Assembly (NCBI RefSeq): GCF_030687145.1
Contig: NZ_CP117460.1
Coordinates: 6,510,001 to 6,574,000, forward strand
Direction: 5' to 3'
Source: Pseudomonas sp. FP1742
Lineage (GTDB): Bacteria > Pseudomonadota > Gammaproteobacteria > Pseudomonadales > Pseudomonadaceae
DNA length: 64,000 nt
Below, piece by piece: positions 1-9,497 of the stretch; position 1 is the stretch's first letter, and each line of letters begins with the position of its first letter. A program made the translations under genes and the position numbers. The notes beneath the pieces were generated by a model. The model did no database searches. It was given only the letters and a program-made list of their open reading frames with translations, and had not been told where the DNA came from.

Positions 1-867
1 GCCAGCAAAGATCGCCGCGAATGCTCCCGCCACGGCCAATCCGGCGATGATCCAGAACACGATCGACAGGTTGCGGCTCAGCGATTGCACCTGGGCGATG
101 GTCTGGGCCTGGGTCGAGACCAGCAGGTTCTGCGCCGCGAAGTACTGGCGCAGCGGCTCGACATCCTTGAGGCTGCGGGCGTACAGGCGAAACGCCGGAT
201 ACACCCGCTGCTCCGTCACGCCCAGCGCATCACCTGGCCAACCGAACGCTGGCACGGCGCGGCCGTCCCGGTAATCTTCAGCCGCCTCCAGTAACGTCAA
301 CGGCGCGAATAATCCGTCCCGGGCGAAGGCTTCCAGCGGCAGAACCTGCAGCACCTGAACGCGAGTGCGCTGCGCCTCGCCACGACCGGCCACCTGCCGG
401 CCAAAACTGGCCTGCAACCAATCACCGGCCTTGAGCCCGAGCTTTTCAGCGGCGGTCTGGCTGAGCAGCACCTGATCCAGCCCCTGGGGCACCGGCAGAC
501 TGCCGAGCAATGGATCGTTGGCGGCGGTGGGGATCATTTCCACAGTCACCGTCGAAGCGCCAGCGGTCAGATCCGCTGTCGCGGCAATCTGCCGGGTGCG
601 CGGCAAGGCGAACGACACGTCGCTGCGCTGGCTCAACTGTTCGATAAACGCCGCACTGAACCGGCCGCCCCCCAGGGGGATGATCTCCCGGGTGGCCGGG
701 TCGTTTTCCAGGCGCTCGGTCAAACTGCTGACCAGGCCGAATTTCAAGCCGAACAGCACCAGCAACGGTGCGACCACCGCCACCAGCGCCAGTACCGAGC
801 AGGCCGACAGCCACGCATCGTTGCGGTAATCCTGCCAGGCCAGGGAAACCACCAGCGCGCGGCGCAT
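1..867 (-). CDS. tagS: T6SS-associated ABC transporter permease (TagS-like), partial
   Basis: This is the N-terminal 289 residues of an FtsX/MacB-type permease; the rest lies beyond the window edge. It starts at an ATG that overlaps the tagT stop (TGATG), so the two are translationally coupled. One membrane segment is visible near residues 20-45, followed by a periplasmic-type region with a MacB-like fold composition, then a second hydrophobic stretch near residues 266-289 (WIIAGLAVAGAFAAIFAG). In P. aeruginosa HSI-I, TagS pairs with the ATPase TagT and, with TagQ and TagR, senses envelope damage and activates PpkA. The position next to tagT and ppkA supports that role; tagR and tagQ would be expected outside the window. 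Confidence 0.8.
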   Translation of the reverse strand, partial: MRRALVVSLAWQDYRNDAWLSACSVLALVAVVAPLLVLFGLKFGLVSSLTERLENDPATREIIPLGGGRFSAAFIEQLSQRSDVSFALPRTRQIAATADLTAGASTVTVEMIPTAANDPLLGSLPVPQGLDQVLLSQTAAEKLGLKAGDWLQASFGRQVAGRGEAQRTRVQVLQVLPLEAFARDGLFAPLTLLEAAEDYRDGRAVPAFGWPGDALGVTEQRVYPAFRLYARSLKDVEPLRQYFAAQNLLVSTQAQTIAQVQSLSRNLSIVFWIIAGLAVAGAFAAIFAG

Positions 868-1583
868 CAGCAGGCCTCCCCGAGGGTGGCCGTGACACCG
901 CCATCGAGGTCGCGATGACAACCGATGCGCCGCACCTGCAAACCGCTGGCGCGGGCCAGGGACTCGTCGTGGGTGGCAACGACGCAACACACACCGAATT
1001 CGCGGGCCTGGGTCACCAGTAATTGCATCACGCGCTCGGCGTTCAGCGGATCGAGGGCAGCGGTCGGTTCATCGGCCAGCAGCAGACGCGGCCCATGGGC
1101 CAGGGCGCGGGCGCAACTCACCCGTTGCCGTTGGCCGACGGATAAATCGCCCGGTCTTTTCCCCAGTTGATCAGCGATATCGAGTGCCCCGGCCAGGCGG
1201 TCCACGCTGCCGTCGTCTTTCAAGCCGAGCAGTTGACGTGACAGGTCGATATTGCGGCGCACGTCCAGAAAGTCCAGCAGACCTCCGGTTTGCAGCACGT
1301 ACCCCAAGTGTCGGCTGCGCAAATCCGCCAAGGTACTGTGCGCATCTGTGCGCCACAGCCCGGCAATGTCCGTCCTGCTTTGGCCGGGAGTAAAGTCAAA
1401 CTGCCCGGCCTGATCCGGCGCCAGCACCAGCGCCAGCAAATCGAGCAACGTGCTTTTGCCACAGCCACTGGGCCCGACCACCGCCAGTTGTTCACCGGCA
1501 CGCAATTGCAGCCGTGGAATCACCAGGCTGTAGCGCTGGCTGCCGGCGCCCCGGCTTTTGTGCACTGCGCTCATGTTCAGCAT
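867..1583 (-). CDS. tagT: T6SS-associated ABC transporter ATP-binding protein (TagT)
   Basis: A 238-residue ABC ATPase. Walker A reads [13 protein letters not shown], the signature motif is LSVGQRQRV, and Walker B with catalytic Glu is LLLADEPTAALD. I chose the ATG at 1583 because it overlaps the ppkA stop as TGATG; a GTG two codons upstream is also possible. The ATPase would power the TagS permease in the inner membrane. In P. aeruginosa TagTS and TagQR form the sensor that turns on PpkA-dependent Fha phosphorylation. The gene sits directly behind ppkA as in HSI-I, so the assignment rests on both family and position. Confidence 0.85.
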   Translation of the reverse strand: MLNMSAVHKSRGAGSQRYSLVIPRLQLRAGEQLAVVGPSGCGKSTLLDLLALVLAPDQAGQFDFTPGQSRTDIAGLWRTDAHSTLADLRSRHLGYVLQTGGLLDFLDVRRNIDLSRQLLGLKDDGSVDRLAGALDIADQLGKRPGDLSVGQRQRVSCARALAHGPRLLLADEPTAALDPLNAERVMQLLVTQAREFGVCCVVATHDESLARASGLQVRRIGCHRDLDGGVTATLGEAC

Positions 1584-4500
1584 CACGGCAGCGTCGACAA
1601 CGGAACGCGGTACAAGGCATCACCCGGCTCGGCATCGCCGAAACGCACCCAGTTGGCCAGGTCGTTGTGGAAGGTTTCGTAGAGGCGGATTTTCGAGTCC
1701 AGCTCATCGATAAAGTCTTCCTGCTCGGCCACGCTCAGGGAAAGCCACAAATCCTGGGTCATGTTCAATGACTTGCTGCGGTAGGGCAGCCCTTCCAGGT
1801 ACTCACCCAGAACCCCGCCATCGGCCAGGTTGCCGCCCTTGCGCAAGGCCGAGGGATCGCGGCTCATGTAGGCACTGGCGCTGGCGATTTCCTGGAAGAA
1901 ATTCTTCGGCGAAGTCTGGGTTTTGCGGGCAGCATCGACGATCAGTTTCAGCGATTGCTGCAAGTCGTTGAGCTGCAGTTTGGTCAGCATCACGCACACC
2001 TGGAACGCTGGCAGTGCCGGGTTGGTCAGGTCACGGTCGGCGGTCCAGGCGCTGACCAGTTGCGGCGCCTGGCTGGCGGCTTTACGCCCCAAAAAGTCCA
2101 TGTGCATCGCGTAGCCGACGGCCGCCGACTTGTCGGTCAGGCTCGGTGCGCCGCCCAGCAGCGGCACGGTTTGCGGCGTGTTGCTACGCACCTGATGCAC
2201 CAGGTCGGCGAACACCGAACCGATCTCGTCCACCCGCTCACCGAACTTGCGCACATCGGCGCCCGGCACCGGAATGTACAGGTCGCCGATCTGCGGGTTG
2301 GCGTCGGCGGTCAGGGTGCGGTATTGGCTTTGCGCACCGCCGTGGGTTTTCTTGCCGGCGTCGCTGAGCAGGTGCAAGGCGTAGATTTTGATCTGTTTGC
2401 CCAGTGCGGCCTGACGCACTTCGGCCTCGTTCATTTGCGTGGCGGCATACGGGTCGTTCTTGCGCAAGGCGCCGGCATCGGTGACCAATAGAATCAGACG
2501 CCCGCCATAGCCGGACCAGTCCATGCCCTCGACCGCTTCCATCACGCCGGCAAACGCATCTTCGTTGAACGAATGGCTCGAGACCGTGGACGCCTTGACC
2601 TGCCGCGCCAGGTCCATGAAGCGCTGTGGGTCGCGGCCCTGGTCCAGAGTGATCAAGGTTTTGGCGACGTATTCCAGGCCCGGGGTTTTCTGGATGCTGT
2701 TGCGAAACCCCACCAGGCCGAAGCTGACACTGTCCAGCTCGCCCCGCTCGGCGATCCGGGTTTGCAGTTGGTGTACCACGTCGCGGACCTGATCGATGTA
2801 GGGCTGCATGGACACCGTGGTGTCGACGACCAACACCACGGCGGTGCGAAATGCATCGGCATTGGCGGCGCTGATCGGAGTGTTGCCGACAGTGGCCTTC
2901 GGTGCATTGCCGGGGTCGATGGAGGCCACGTTCAGCAACTGCACCGGCTGGCCGTTTTCATCGAGGCTCTCGCGCGAATCGAAGATCGGCAACAGGTAGA
3001 ACTGGTTTTGCGGCACCGCGCTGGCGGCCGGTTCCAGGGCCAGCACTTGCTGATTGTCTTCGTGGTTCTGCTGGGCCTTGAGCAACAGGTTTTTTGCCGC
3101 CGAAGGGTCGGCCAGCAGCCGCTCCACTTCGCCAGGTTGACGCAGGAACATCACCGGCGCACGGCCGGAGCGTTCGGTGAATTTGAGCACCAGGCTTTGC
3201 TTCCAGTCGCTGGCTTGCTCGGCCGGCAACCAGCCGTCACTGCGCCCGTCGGTAGCGGCGCCGACGCGCAGCCATGGGCTGCCATCAACCTCTTTGCGCT
3301 GATAGACGTACAGCACGGAAAACGCCGGCAACGCCTTGCCAGGTGTGGCCCCCGGTTCACCGGCGAGTTTGGCCCCCGGCTTGCTGAGCACTCGCTGGAA
3401 CAAGGTTTTTTTGCCGGCCATCAAAAGCGGACGCTGACCGTCATCGACTTGTGTCACCACAGGGGTCTTTACGGGTGGCTCTGGTGCAACCACTGCCGGC
3501 GTCGTGTTGGCCGGTGGCACTGAAACTACCGGCGTCCTGGCGTCCTCTTCAACGTCACCAGACAACCACCAATAACCCGCGCCGCCCAAGGCCAGTACCA
3601 CGGCTACCGCGACGGCGGCGAGTGCGAATACCGGCCCCTTCCGTTGTCCCGAAGGCGCGGATTGCGGCGTCGACTTCATAGCCGGCGCAACAGGCTTGGC
3701 TTGGGGTTGTGGCTGTGCGGGGCTCGTCGGAATGTCGATGGACACCGGCGTCAGCCCCGCCAGGTCATTGCCCACCGGAAGGGGCAACGGCCGGATCGTA
3801 GTCGCTTCAACCGATTCGCGCGGCAGATTGTCCAGCGCCTGCAACAGCGCTTTTGCATCCGGGAAACGCTCGGCCGGATCCTTGGCCAACAGCTTGCGCA
3901 GCACCTCTTGATAACGGCCGTGGTGCACCGGCAGCTCCGGCAACGGTTCGGTCAAATGCGCCAGGGCCGTGGAGAGCGCGTCGTTGCCGGTATACGGCAG
4001 TTTGCCGACGAGGATTTCGTAGAGCACCACGCCCAGGGCATACAGATCGGCCCGACCGTCAATGTCCTGGCCGCGCGCCTGTTCCGGGCTCATGTAGCTG
4101 GGCGTGCCGACGGCAAAACCCGCTTGGGTGAACTGGGTGCGGTCGTCCAGCGACTTGGCGATGCCGAAGTCCGAGAGCACCGCCGTGCCATCGGCGCGGA
4201 ACAGAATGTTCGCCGGTTTGACGTCGCGATGAACCAGCCCCAGACCATGGGCATAGCCCAGCGCCGAGGCGATCTGGCGGACGTAAATCAGGCCCTGCTC
4301 CGGCGTCAGGCCGGCGGCAATGCGCTCCTTGAGCGTACCGTTGGGCAGGTATTCCATGGCCATGTAATACAGCTCACCGACATTGCCGATGTCATGGATG
4401 GTGACCGTATGCGGGTGAGACAGGCGCGCCAGAGTCTTGCCTTCGCGCAGGAAACGCTCGCAGAAACTCGGGTCGGCCGCCAGCGCAGCGGCCATGACCT

Positions 4501-4621
4501 TCAACGCCACCTTGCGCTCCAGCGAGCGCTGGGTCGCCAGGTAAACACTGGCCATGGCGCCTTCGCCGATCTCGCCGTCGATGTCATAGCCCGGGATCAG
4601 AATGTTCGCGGTGACGTTCAT
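1583..4621 (-). CDS. ppkA: Ser/Thr protein kinase PpkA with von Willebrand A domain
   Basis: This 1012-residue membrane kinase has an N-terminal Hanks-type catalytic domain (about 10-270): glycine loop IGEGAMASVYLA, Lys41, HRDVKPANIL with Asp133, and the Asp151 DFG motif. A proline-rich linker leads to one transmembrane segment at about 331-352, then a periplasmic part with a von Willebrand A domain starting near 592 whose MIDAS motif is DTTVS (Asp600, Thr602, Ser604). Length and layout match PpkA of the P. aeruginosa H1 system, which phosphorylates Fha1 to trigger assembly. The ATG overlaps the pppA stop as ATGA. It is opposed by the neighbouring phosphatase PppA. Confidence 0.93.
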   Translation of the reverse strand: MNVTANILIPGYDIDGEIGEGAMASVYLATQRSLERKVALKVMAAALAADPSFCERFLREGKTLARLSHPHTVTIHDIGNVGELYYMAMEYLPNGTLKERIAAGLTPEQGLIYVRQIASALGYAHGLGLVHRDVKPANILFRADGTAVLSDFGIAKSLDDRTQFTQAGFAVGTPSYMSPEQARGQDIDGRADLYALGVVLYEILVGKLPYTGNDALSTALAHLTEPLPELPVHHGRYQEVLRKLLAKDPAERFPDAKALLQALDNLPRESVEATTIRPLPLPVGNDLAGLTPVSIDIPTSPAQPQPQAKPVAPAMKSTPQSAPSGQRKGPVFALAAVAVAVVLALGGAGYWWLSGDVEEDARTPVVSVPPANTTPAVVAPEPPVKTPVVTQVDDGQRPLLMAGKKTLFQRVLSKPGAKLAGEPGATPGKALPAFSVLYVYQRKEVDGSPWLRVGAATDGRSDGWLPAEQASDWKQSLVLKFTERSGRAPVMFLRQPGEVERLLADPSAAKNLLLKAQQNHEDNQQVLALEPAASAVPQNQFYLLPIFDSRESLDENGQPVQLLNVASIDPGNAPKATVGNTPISAANADAFRTAVVLVVDTTVSMQPYIDQVRDVVHQLQTRIAERGELDSVSFGLVGFRNSIQKTPGLEYVAKTLITLDQGRDPQRFMDLARQVKASTVSSHSFNEDAFAGVMEAVEGMDWSGYGGRLILLVTDAGALRKNDPYAATQMNEAEVRQAALGKQIKIYALHLLSDAGKKTHGGAQSQYRTLTADANPQIGDLYIPVPGADVRKFGERVDEIGSVFADLVHQVRSNTPQTVPLLGGAPSLTDKSAAVGYAMHMDFLGRKAASQAPQLVSAWTADRDLTNPALPAFQVCVMLTKLQLNDLQQSLKLIVDAARKTQTSPKNFFQEIASASAYMSRDPSALRKGGNLADGGVLGEYLEGLPYRSKSLNMTQDLWLSLSVAEQEDFIDELDSKIRLYETFHNDLANWVRFGDAEPGDALYRVPLSTLP

Positions 4622-5349
4622 GAAGGCACCTTCACGACGATGACCGTGATGTTGTCCGGAGCGCCGCGCATCAGGCCCAGGGACACCAGGCTGCTGGCGA
4701 TTTCCCCAGGCTCATCGTGGCTCAGCACGTCGCGGATCTCATGATCTTCAACGGTTTTGTTCAGCCCGTCGCTGCACAACAGGTAACTGTCGCCGGGCTT
4801 CAACAGCAGCTCGACCATCGCCAGCTCCAGCCCCGCCTGGACCCCGATGGCGCGGGTGACAATATTGGACCGTGGATGCACCCGGGCTTCGGCTTCGCTG
4901 AGCAGGCCGCTGTCCTGCAGATCCTGGACGTAACTGTGATCCCGCGAGATGCGTTTGAGCCGACCGTCACGCAGGCGATACAAGCGGCTGTCACCCGCCC
5001 ACAGGCATACCCCGCGCAAGTCACGCGCTGCCAGCACCACCACCGTGCTGCCCATCATGGTCACGCCGCGATTGGCCGTTTCTTCACGCACGGCGGCGTT
5101 GACCCGCTGCAGGTCGATTTTCAATGCTGCGACGTATTCATCCAGCGAGCGGCCCGCGGCCACGCTACGCAGACTGTCGATAATCAGGCTGCTGACGTAG
5201 TCGCCCGCCGCGTGCCCGCCCATGCCATCGGCGACCACCCACAGGCCTTTTTGCGGCAGGTCCAGGCAAGCGTCTTCGTTAACCTGACGGACCATACCGA
5301 CATGGCTTTTGCTTGCAGATTTGAGGGTCCTTCCAACGCTTGAACACAT
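4618..5349 (-). CDS. pppA: PP2C-type serine/threonine phosphatase PppA
   Basis: A 243-residue PP2C phosphatase. Metal-binding motifs are clear: VNEDACL near residue 24, VADGMGGHAAGD near 39-50, LLCSDGLNK and GAPDNITVIVV at the end. It would remove the phosphate that PpkA puts on Fha and so switch the T6SS off. The start follows the tagF stop with no gap and the 3' end overlaps ppkA by four bases, giving a kinase-phosphatase-TagF regulatory block. No membrane segment is seen, so it should act in the cytoplasm. Confidence 0.93.
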   Translation of the reverse strand: MCSSVGRTLKSASKSHVGMVRQVNEDACLDLPQKGLWVVADGMGGHAAGDYVSSLIIDSLRSVAAGRSLDEYVAALKIDLQRVNAAVREETANRGVTMMGSTVVVLAARDLRGVCLWAGDSRLYRLRDGRLKRISRDHSYVQDLQDSGLLSEAEARVHPRSNIVTRAIGVQAGLELAMVELLLKPGDSYLLCSDGLNKTVEDHEIRDVLSHDEPGEIASSLVSLGLMRGAPDNITVIVVKVPS

Positions 5350-6000
5350 CTACACAACACCTTCTTGGCCGAGCAAAAATTGCGCAAAATCAGCGGCGGC
5401 CGGCAGGCCCTGGCACCGCAATAAACCGGGGGCGATGCGCTCCGAACCCTGGCCCCACCACACACTGGCGCCTTCGCAGGCCTGTTCGGCGAGGGCGGTC
5501 ATTCGCGCCTGCGGAGCGGTGGCATCAAAGCGATGCAGGCCGGCAAAACGGCTGCTCGGGATGCGCCGCAGGTACGCCGGGCTACCCAGCGTCTCCAGCC
5601 CCGCACCGAAGGCTTCGAAGCTCGCCTCCACGCTCAAGGTGCTCAACATCAATTGCTCGACCTGTTCAAACCAGGCATCCGAACCACCGACCACCGAGGC
5701 CGGATCGGCATCGTGTTCCAGCAGCACCGCGACGGTCAGCGGAAAATACCGGCCAACCCGATCGACGCTCGGCATCACCACCCCCACGACGGCCTGCGGC
5801 CCACATACACCGGGCGCGACCATAAAACGCCACAACGGACTGATCAGATAGGCATTGAGCCAACGGTCCCCAAGGCTCTGGCTTGCGAGCAACCCCGCCG
5901 CCAGCCATGAATCCCAGGGGCCGATAAAACTCTGCGGCAAGCCACGGCTGACAAAGTCCCCGCGACTGGCCAACTTTCCATAGAAGCCCGGCGTGCTCAT
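5350..6000 (-). CDS. tagF: T6SS accessory protein TagF
   Basis: A 216-residue protein with the TagF family N-terminus (TPGFYGKLASRGDF, then LPxSFIGPWDSWL) and a GVVMPSVDRVGRYFPLT motif near 85. In P. aeruginosa TagF is a post-translational repressor of the H1-T6SS that works through Fha and in parallel to the PpkA/PppA switch. Here it is a single-domain protein, not fused to PppA as in some other bacteria. The ATG overlaps the tssM stop by four bases. Confidence 0.9.
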   Translation of the reverse strand: MSTPGFYGKLASRGDFVSRGLPQSFIGPWDSWLAAGLLASQSLGDRWLNAYLISPLWRFMVAPGVCGPQAVVGVVMPSVDRVGRYFPLTVAVLLEHDADPASVVGGSDAWFEQVEQLMLSTLSVEASFEAFGAGLETLGSPAYLRRIPSSRFAGLHRFDATAPQARMTALAEQACEGASVWWGQGSERIAPGLLRCQGLPAAADFAQFLLGQEGVV

Positions 6001-9000
6001 AAACGCTCCGGCAGGCTGAAACCACTAAGCACACGGCTCTTGAACGGGTTGAAGGCGCTGTTGGCCCGCAGCTCATAAGAGGCGCTGGCGCCGTCGACCC
6101 GCAACCGCAGGTTGAAGCGGTCCGGCGAGTTGCCGACGGTCAGGTCCGATTGCTCCAGCAGGCGGAACCAGGCCCAGGGCCCATCCAGGGTGATGCCGGA
6201 CCGACCGCTGGTCGACGGCGGCATGATCGAGATCCGCACCACGCCGATGCTGCCGGGGTTGGGCCATTGCATGGCGGTCGGGCGGCTCGGGCCGTGGTCA
6301 TAGCTCAATTGCTGGCCGTCGAGGTCGAGCAAAAACTGGGTGATGGAAGCGTCCATTGCCACGGGCTTGAGTTCGAAGCGCACCATCGGCTGGGTGCCTC
6401 CGGAGCGGAAAAACGCGTCCCGGATGGTCGCTGCCCGCTGGAAGGTTTGCAGCACACCCGGGGCGATACCGAGCTTCTGCGCGGCGCCCGGTTGCCAGCG
6501 CCAGGCTTGGGTCGAGGTATCCACGTAGGGCTGCAGGTATTTGCGGAAGTAGTTGTCCATCACCCCGCCCACGCCGAAGAACTGGCCGAAGTCGTCGAGG
6601 GTCGCGTCCCGCGCACTGCCCGGCGACATCGGATAACGCCCGGCCAGGGACTGGCGATAAATGTTCACCACTTCACTGGTCCAGGCCGCATTCAGTTGAT
6701 TGCGTACCCCGCCCATCATGCTGTTGGTGGTGGAGTTGACTACCGACTTGACCAGGCCCTGCACCAACGCCGGTTGACGCTCGGCGTTGAGACTGACCCG
6801 TGTCGCGGCAGCCGCGGCCTGGTTCTTGGCTTCGCCGAGCAAGGCCTCGCCGCTGGCGCCGACCATGGCGCTGACCTGCACATACAGGGCGTTCATGTCG
6901 GCCAACAGGCCATCGATGGCCGCCGGCTCGCCTTCGTTCTTGCTGACGATACCGTTGAGTTCGGCAAAGTGCGCGGTGACGGGATCGTCACTGGCCTCCG
7001 CTGTGTTTTGCGTCGCCTGCTCCTGGCCGAGCAAGGTGCCCAGGCGCTCCTTGAGCTTGTCGACCCCGCCTTCCACCGACCCGCCCTTGGCGGCCAGCAG
7101 GCGTTCTTCCTGTTGCAGGTCGGTTTCCTTCGCCACCGCCACCAGCAGTTTTTTCAGCGGCGAAGTCGGCCCGGAAATCACCCGCAGCACATCGGCGGCC
7201 TGGGCCACGCTGGTGATCGGCACGAAGTCGATATCAGCCAGCAAGGCGTCCCACTGACGCTGGAAATCCTGGAAGTACAAACGGCGTACGTCGGCAGCCA
7301 GGCTGGCGACGTTCTGTTGTTCTGCCTGGTCGTGACCGAGCACCCACTGTTCCTCGGCCAGGGTACCGGTCTGGTTCAGGCTGGCGAGCAAAAAGCCCTG
7401 GCGGTAACCCTTGGCCGTGAAGAAGCCGCTCAAGGGTTCACCCAGGGGTTTGCCACTCTTGCGGCTGAACACCAGCGCAGCATCGCGCCCGGCCGCTTCA
7501 TTGAGGCGAAAGTCCGGGATACCGTCCGGCAGTTTCTGCCGCTTGATCCGGTCATAGACACGCTGGGCCACTGGCAGCTGTTGCAATTGTCTGCGCAAGT
7601 CATCGATCAGGCGCGGGTCGAGACGCGCGGTGGGCGGATGGCGCTCGAACAGCGCCTGCAAGTGCTCGCCAAGGGCCAGACGTTGCTCGGCCGGCAAGTC
7701 GCGCGGCAGGCTGCGGTCCCAGTCCAGGGTGATCCATGCCTTGATGAAGTCGGCATCGTAATGCTCGTTGTCCGCCAGCATCAGGTAGGCCTTCAAGCCC
7801 TCATAAAGGAAATCCGAATTGCCGCCGCCATGCAGTTGCTCTTCGATACGCGTGAGCAAGCGTGGCGCGAAGACGGCGATCAACAGCTTGCGATAGACGC
7901 TGGCGGACTCGGCTTCAAGCATGTCGCCCTGATACAGGCCAAGGCCTTCAGCCCAGTTCGGCGCGTCACCGGCCAAATGTTTCACCGCGTCGAGCAACGG
8001 CAGTACAGCGAGCACGTCCCGCTGTGCCGGGCTGAGGTTCTGCACCGTCTGGCCCAGGGGCGCGACTTTCTGATCGACTTGCGCGATATACGCCTGGTTG
8101 GCGCGGTAGCTGACCCACCACAATGTCCCGACCACCAATACCAGGGCTACGCTGGAGGCCAGCACGCCTCGGGCGATCCATTTGCGCCGACGTTCGACTT
8201 TCGGATTCACCCCCACCAGCCCACGCTCGGCAAAAGCCACGGCGCTGAAGAGCTTTTCAATGAAGTAACTGCGCCCGGTGCCGTTCTGGCGCACCAAGTG
8301 CTGACGGTCCAGGTTCATGCTCTGGGCCATGGAACCGATCAGCCGGTCAATCGGGCTGCCTTCCTGGGTGCCGCTGGTGAAATACACCCCGCGCAACAGC
8401 ACCCGCTCTTCGAAGGCGTTGGGTTTGAACACACCCTCGAGGAAGCTTTGCAGGCAATCCTTCAATGCGCCGAACTGTTGCGGGAAGCCGTAGATCAGAT
8501 CGCGCCGCGCCGGGTCGCGCTCCTGTTGCAAGCGCTCCACCAGCCGATCGTTCAGCCGTTGCTCCAGGCCGGCGAATTCGCTTTGCAGATGGACCAACGG
8601 GCTGTCATTGCTTTTACCGTCGTCCAGGGCGAAGGTCATGCCCCAGACCTGGGCCCGTTCTTCCTTGCTCAGGGTGTCGAAATACTCCATGAACCCGGGC
8701 ACCAGATCGAGTTTGGTCAGCAGCAGGTAGATGGGGAAGCGCACACCCAATTGGGTGTACAGCTCCTGGATTCGCAGGCGGATCGCGGCGGCATGGGCGG
8801 CCCGTTCGGCATCGCTGGCCAGCAGCAGGTCGGAGAGGCTGATGGCAATAAACGCACCGTCAATCGGGCGGCGGGCTCGTTGCTTTTTCAACAGCCCCAG
8901 GAAGCCCAGCCATGCAGCCTTGTCGACCGTCGCGTCGCTGTCCTGGGTGGTGTAGCGCCCGGCGGTATCGAGCAATACCGCCTGATCGGTAAACCACCAA

Positions 9001-9497
9001 TCGCAATTACGCGTGCCGCCGACGCCGCGCACCGCCCCGGCGCCCAACTGCGCCGCCAATGGGAAGTGCAGCCCGGAGTTGACCAGCGCCGTGGTCTTGC
9101 CCGAACCCGGAGGACCGATGATCACGTACCACGGGAGTTCGTAGAGATTGCGGCGCTCGTCACCGCCCAGCTTGGCTTTCTTCAACAGCGCCAGGGCTTC
9201 GTCCATGCGTTGGCGCAGGGTTTCGAGTTCTTCGGCCTTGGCGAGGCTGGTGGGGTCAGGCGGGGTTTGCGCCGCCAGGCTGCGCATGACTTCGGCGGCC
9301 TGACGGCGGGCCTGGATGATGCGAAACGCCCGATAGGCGATCCATACCGCAAATACCAGAATGATCAATGCCCAGCGCCGGCCTTCGGGCACCAGCCATT
9401 CGAGCAGCGGCCCGACAAACCAGATGATCAGGCTCAGGGCGATCAGCCCCAGCAACGGAATGACCCAGCGGATGATAAAACTGAAAAACGCCTTCAC
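5997..9497 (-). CDS. tssM: T6SS membrane complex protein TssM (IcmF)
   Basis: An 1166-residue inner-membrane protein. Two N-terminal hydrophobic segments (about 8-30 and 42-57) are followed by a cytoplasmic NTPase-like domain with Walker A GPPGSGKTTALVNSG (about 128-142), a third membrane segment near 430-455 (VLASSVALVLVVGTLWW), then a long periplasmic IcmF/DUF1215-type region. TssM links TssL in the inner membrane to the lipoprotein TssJ and forms the trans-envelope channel. The intact Walker A suggests nucleotide binding, which not all TssM keep. It overlaps tagF and tssL by four bases each. Confidence 0.95.
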   Translation of the reverse strand: MKAFFSFIIRWVIPLLGLIALSLIIWFVGPLLEWLVPEGRRWALIILVFAVWIAYRAFRIIQARRQAAEVMRSLAAQTPPDPTSLAKAEELETLRQRMDEALALLKKAKLGGDERRNLYELPWYVIIGPPGSGKTTALVNSGLHFPLAAQLGAGAVRGVGGTRNCDWWFTDQAVLLDTAGRYTTQDSDATVDKAAWLGFLGLLKKQRARRPIDGAFIAISLSDLLLASDAERAAHAAAIRLRIQELYTQLGVRFPIYLLLTKLDLVPGFMEYFDTLSKEERAQVWGMTFALDDGKSNDSPLVHLQSEFAGLEQRLNDRLVERLQQERDPARRDLIYGFPQQFGALKDCLQSFLEGVFKPNAFEERVLLRGVYFTSGTQEGSPIDRLIGSMAQSMNLDRQHLVRQNGTGRSYFIEKLFSAVAFAERGLVGVNPKVERRRKWIARGVLASSVALVLVVGTLWWVSYRANQAYIAQVDQKVAPLGQTVQNLSPAQRDVLAVLPLLDAVKHLAGDAPNWAEGLGLYQGDMLEAESASVYRKLLIAVFAPRLLTRIEEQLHGGGNSDFLYEGLKAYLMLADNEHYDADFIKAWITLDWDRSLPRDLPAEQRLALGEHLQALFERHPPTARLDPRLIDDLRRQLQQLPVAQRVYDRIKRQKLPDGIPDFRLNEAAGRDAALVFSRKSGKPLGEPLSGFFTAKGYRQGFLLASLNQTGTLAEEQWVLGHDQAEQQNVASLAADVRRLYFQDFQRQWDALLADIDFVPITSVAQAADVLRVISGPTSPLKKLLVAVAKETDLQQEERLLAAKGGSVEGGVDKLKERLGTLLGQEQATQNTAEASDDPVTAHFAELNGIVSKNEGEPAAIDGLLADMNALYVQVSAMVGASGEALLGEAKNQAAAAATRVSLNAERQPALVQGLVKSVVNSTTNSMMGGVRNQLNAAWTSEVVNIYRQSLAGRYPMSPGSARDATLDDFGQFFGVGGVMDNYFRKYLQPYVDTSTQAWRWQPGAAQKLGIAPGVLQTFQRAATIRDAFFRSGGTQPMVRFELKPVAMDASITQFLLDLDGQQLSYDHGPSRPTAMQWPNPGSIGVVRISIMPPSTSGRSGITLDGPWAWFRLLEQSDLTVGNSPDRFNLRLRVDGASASYELRANSAFNPFKSRVLSGFSLPERL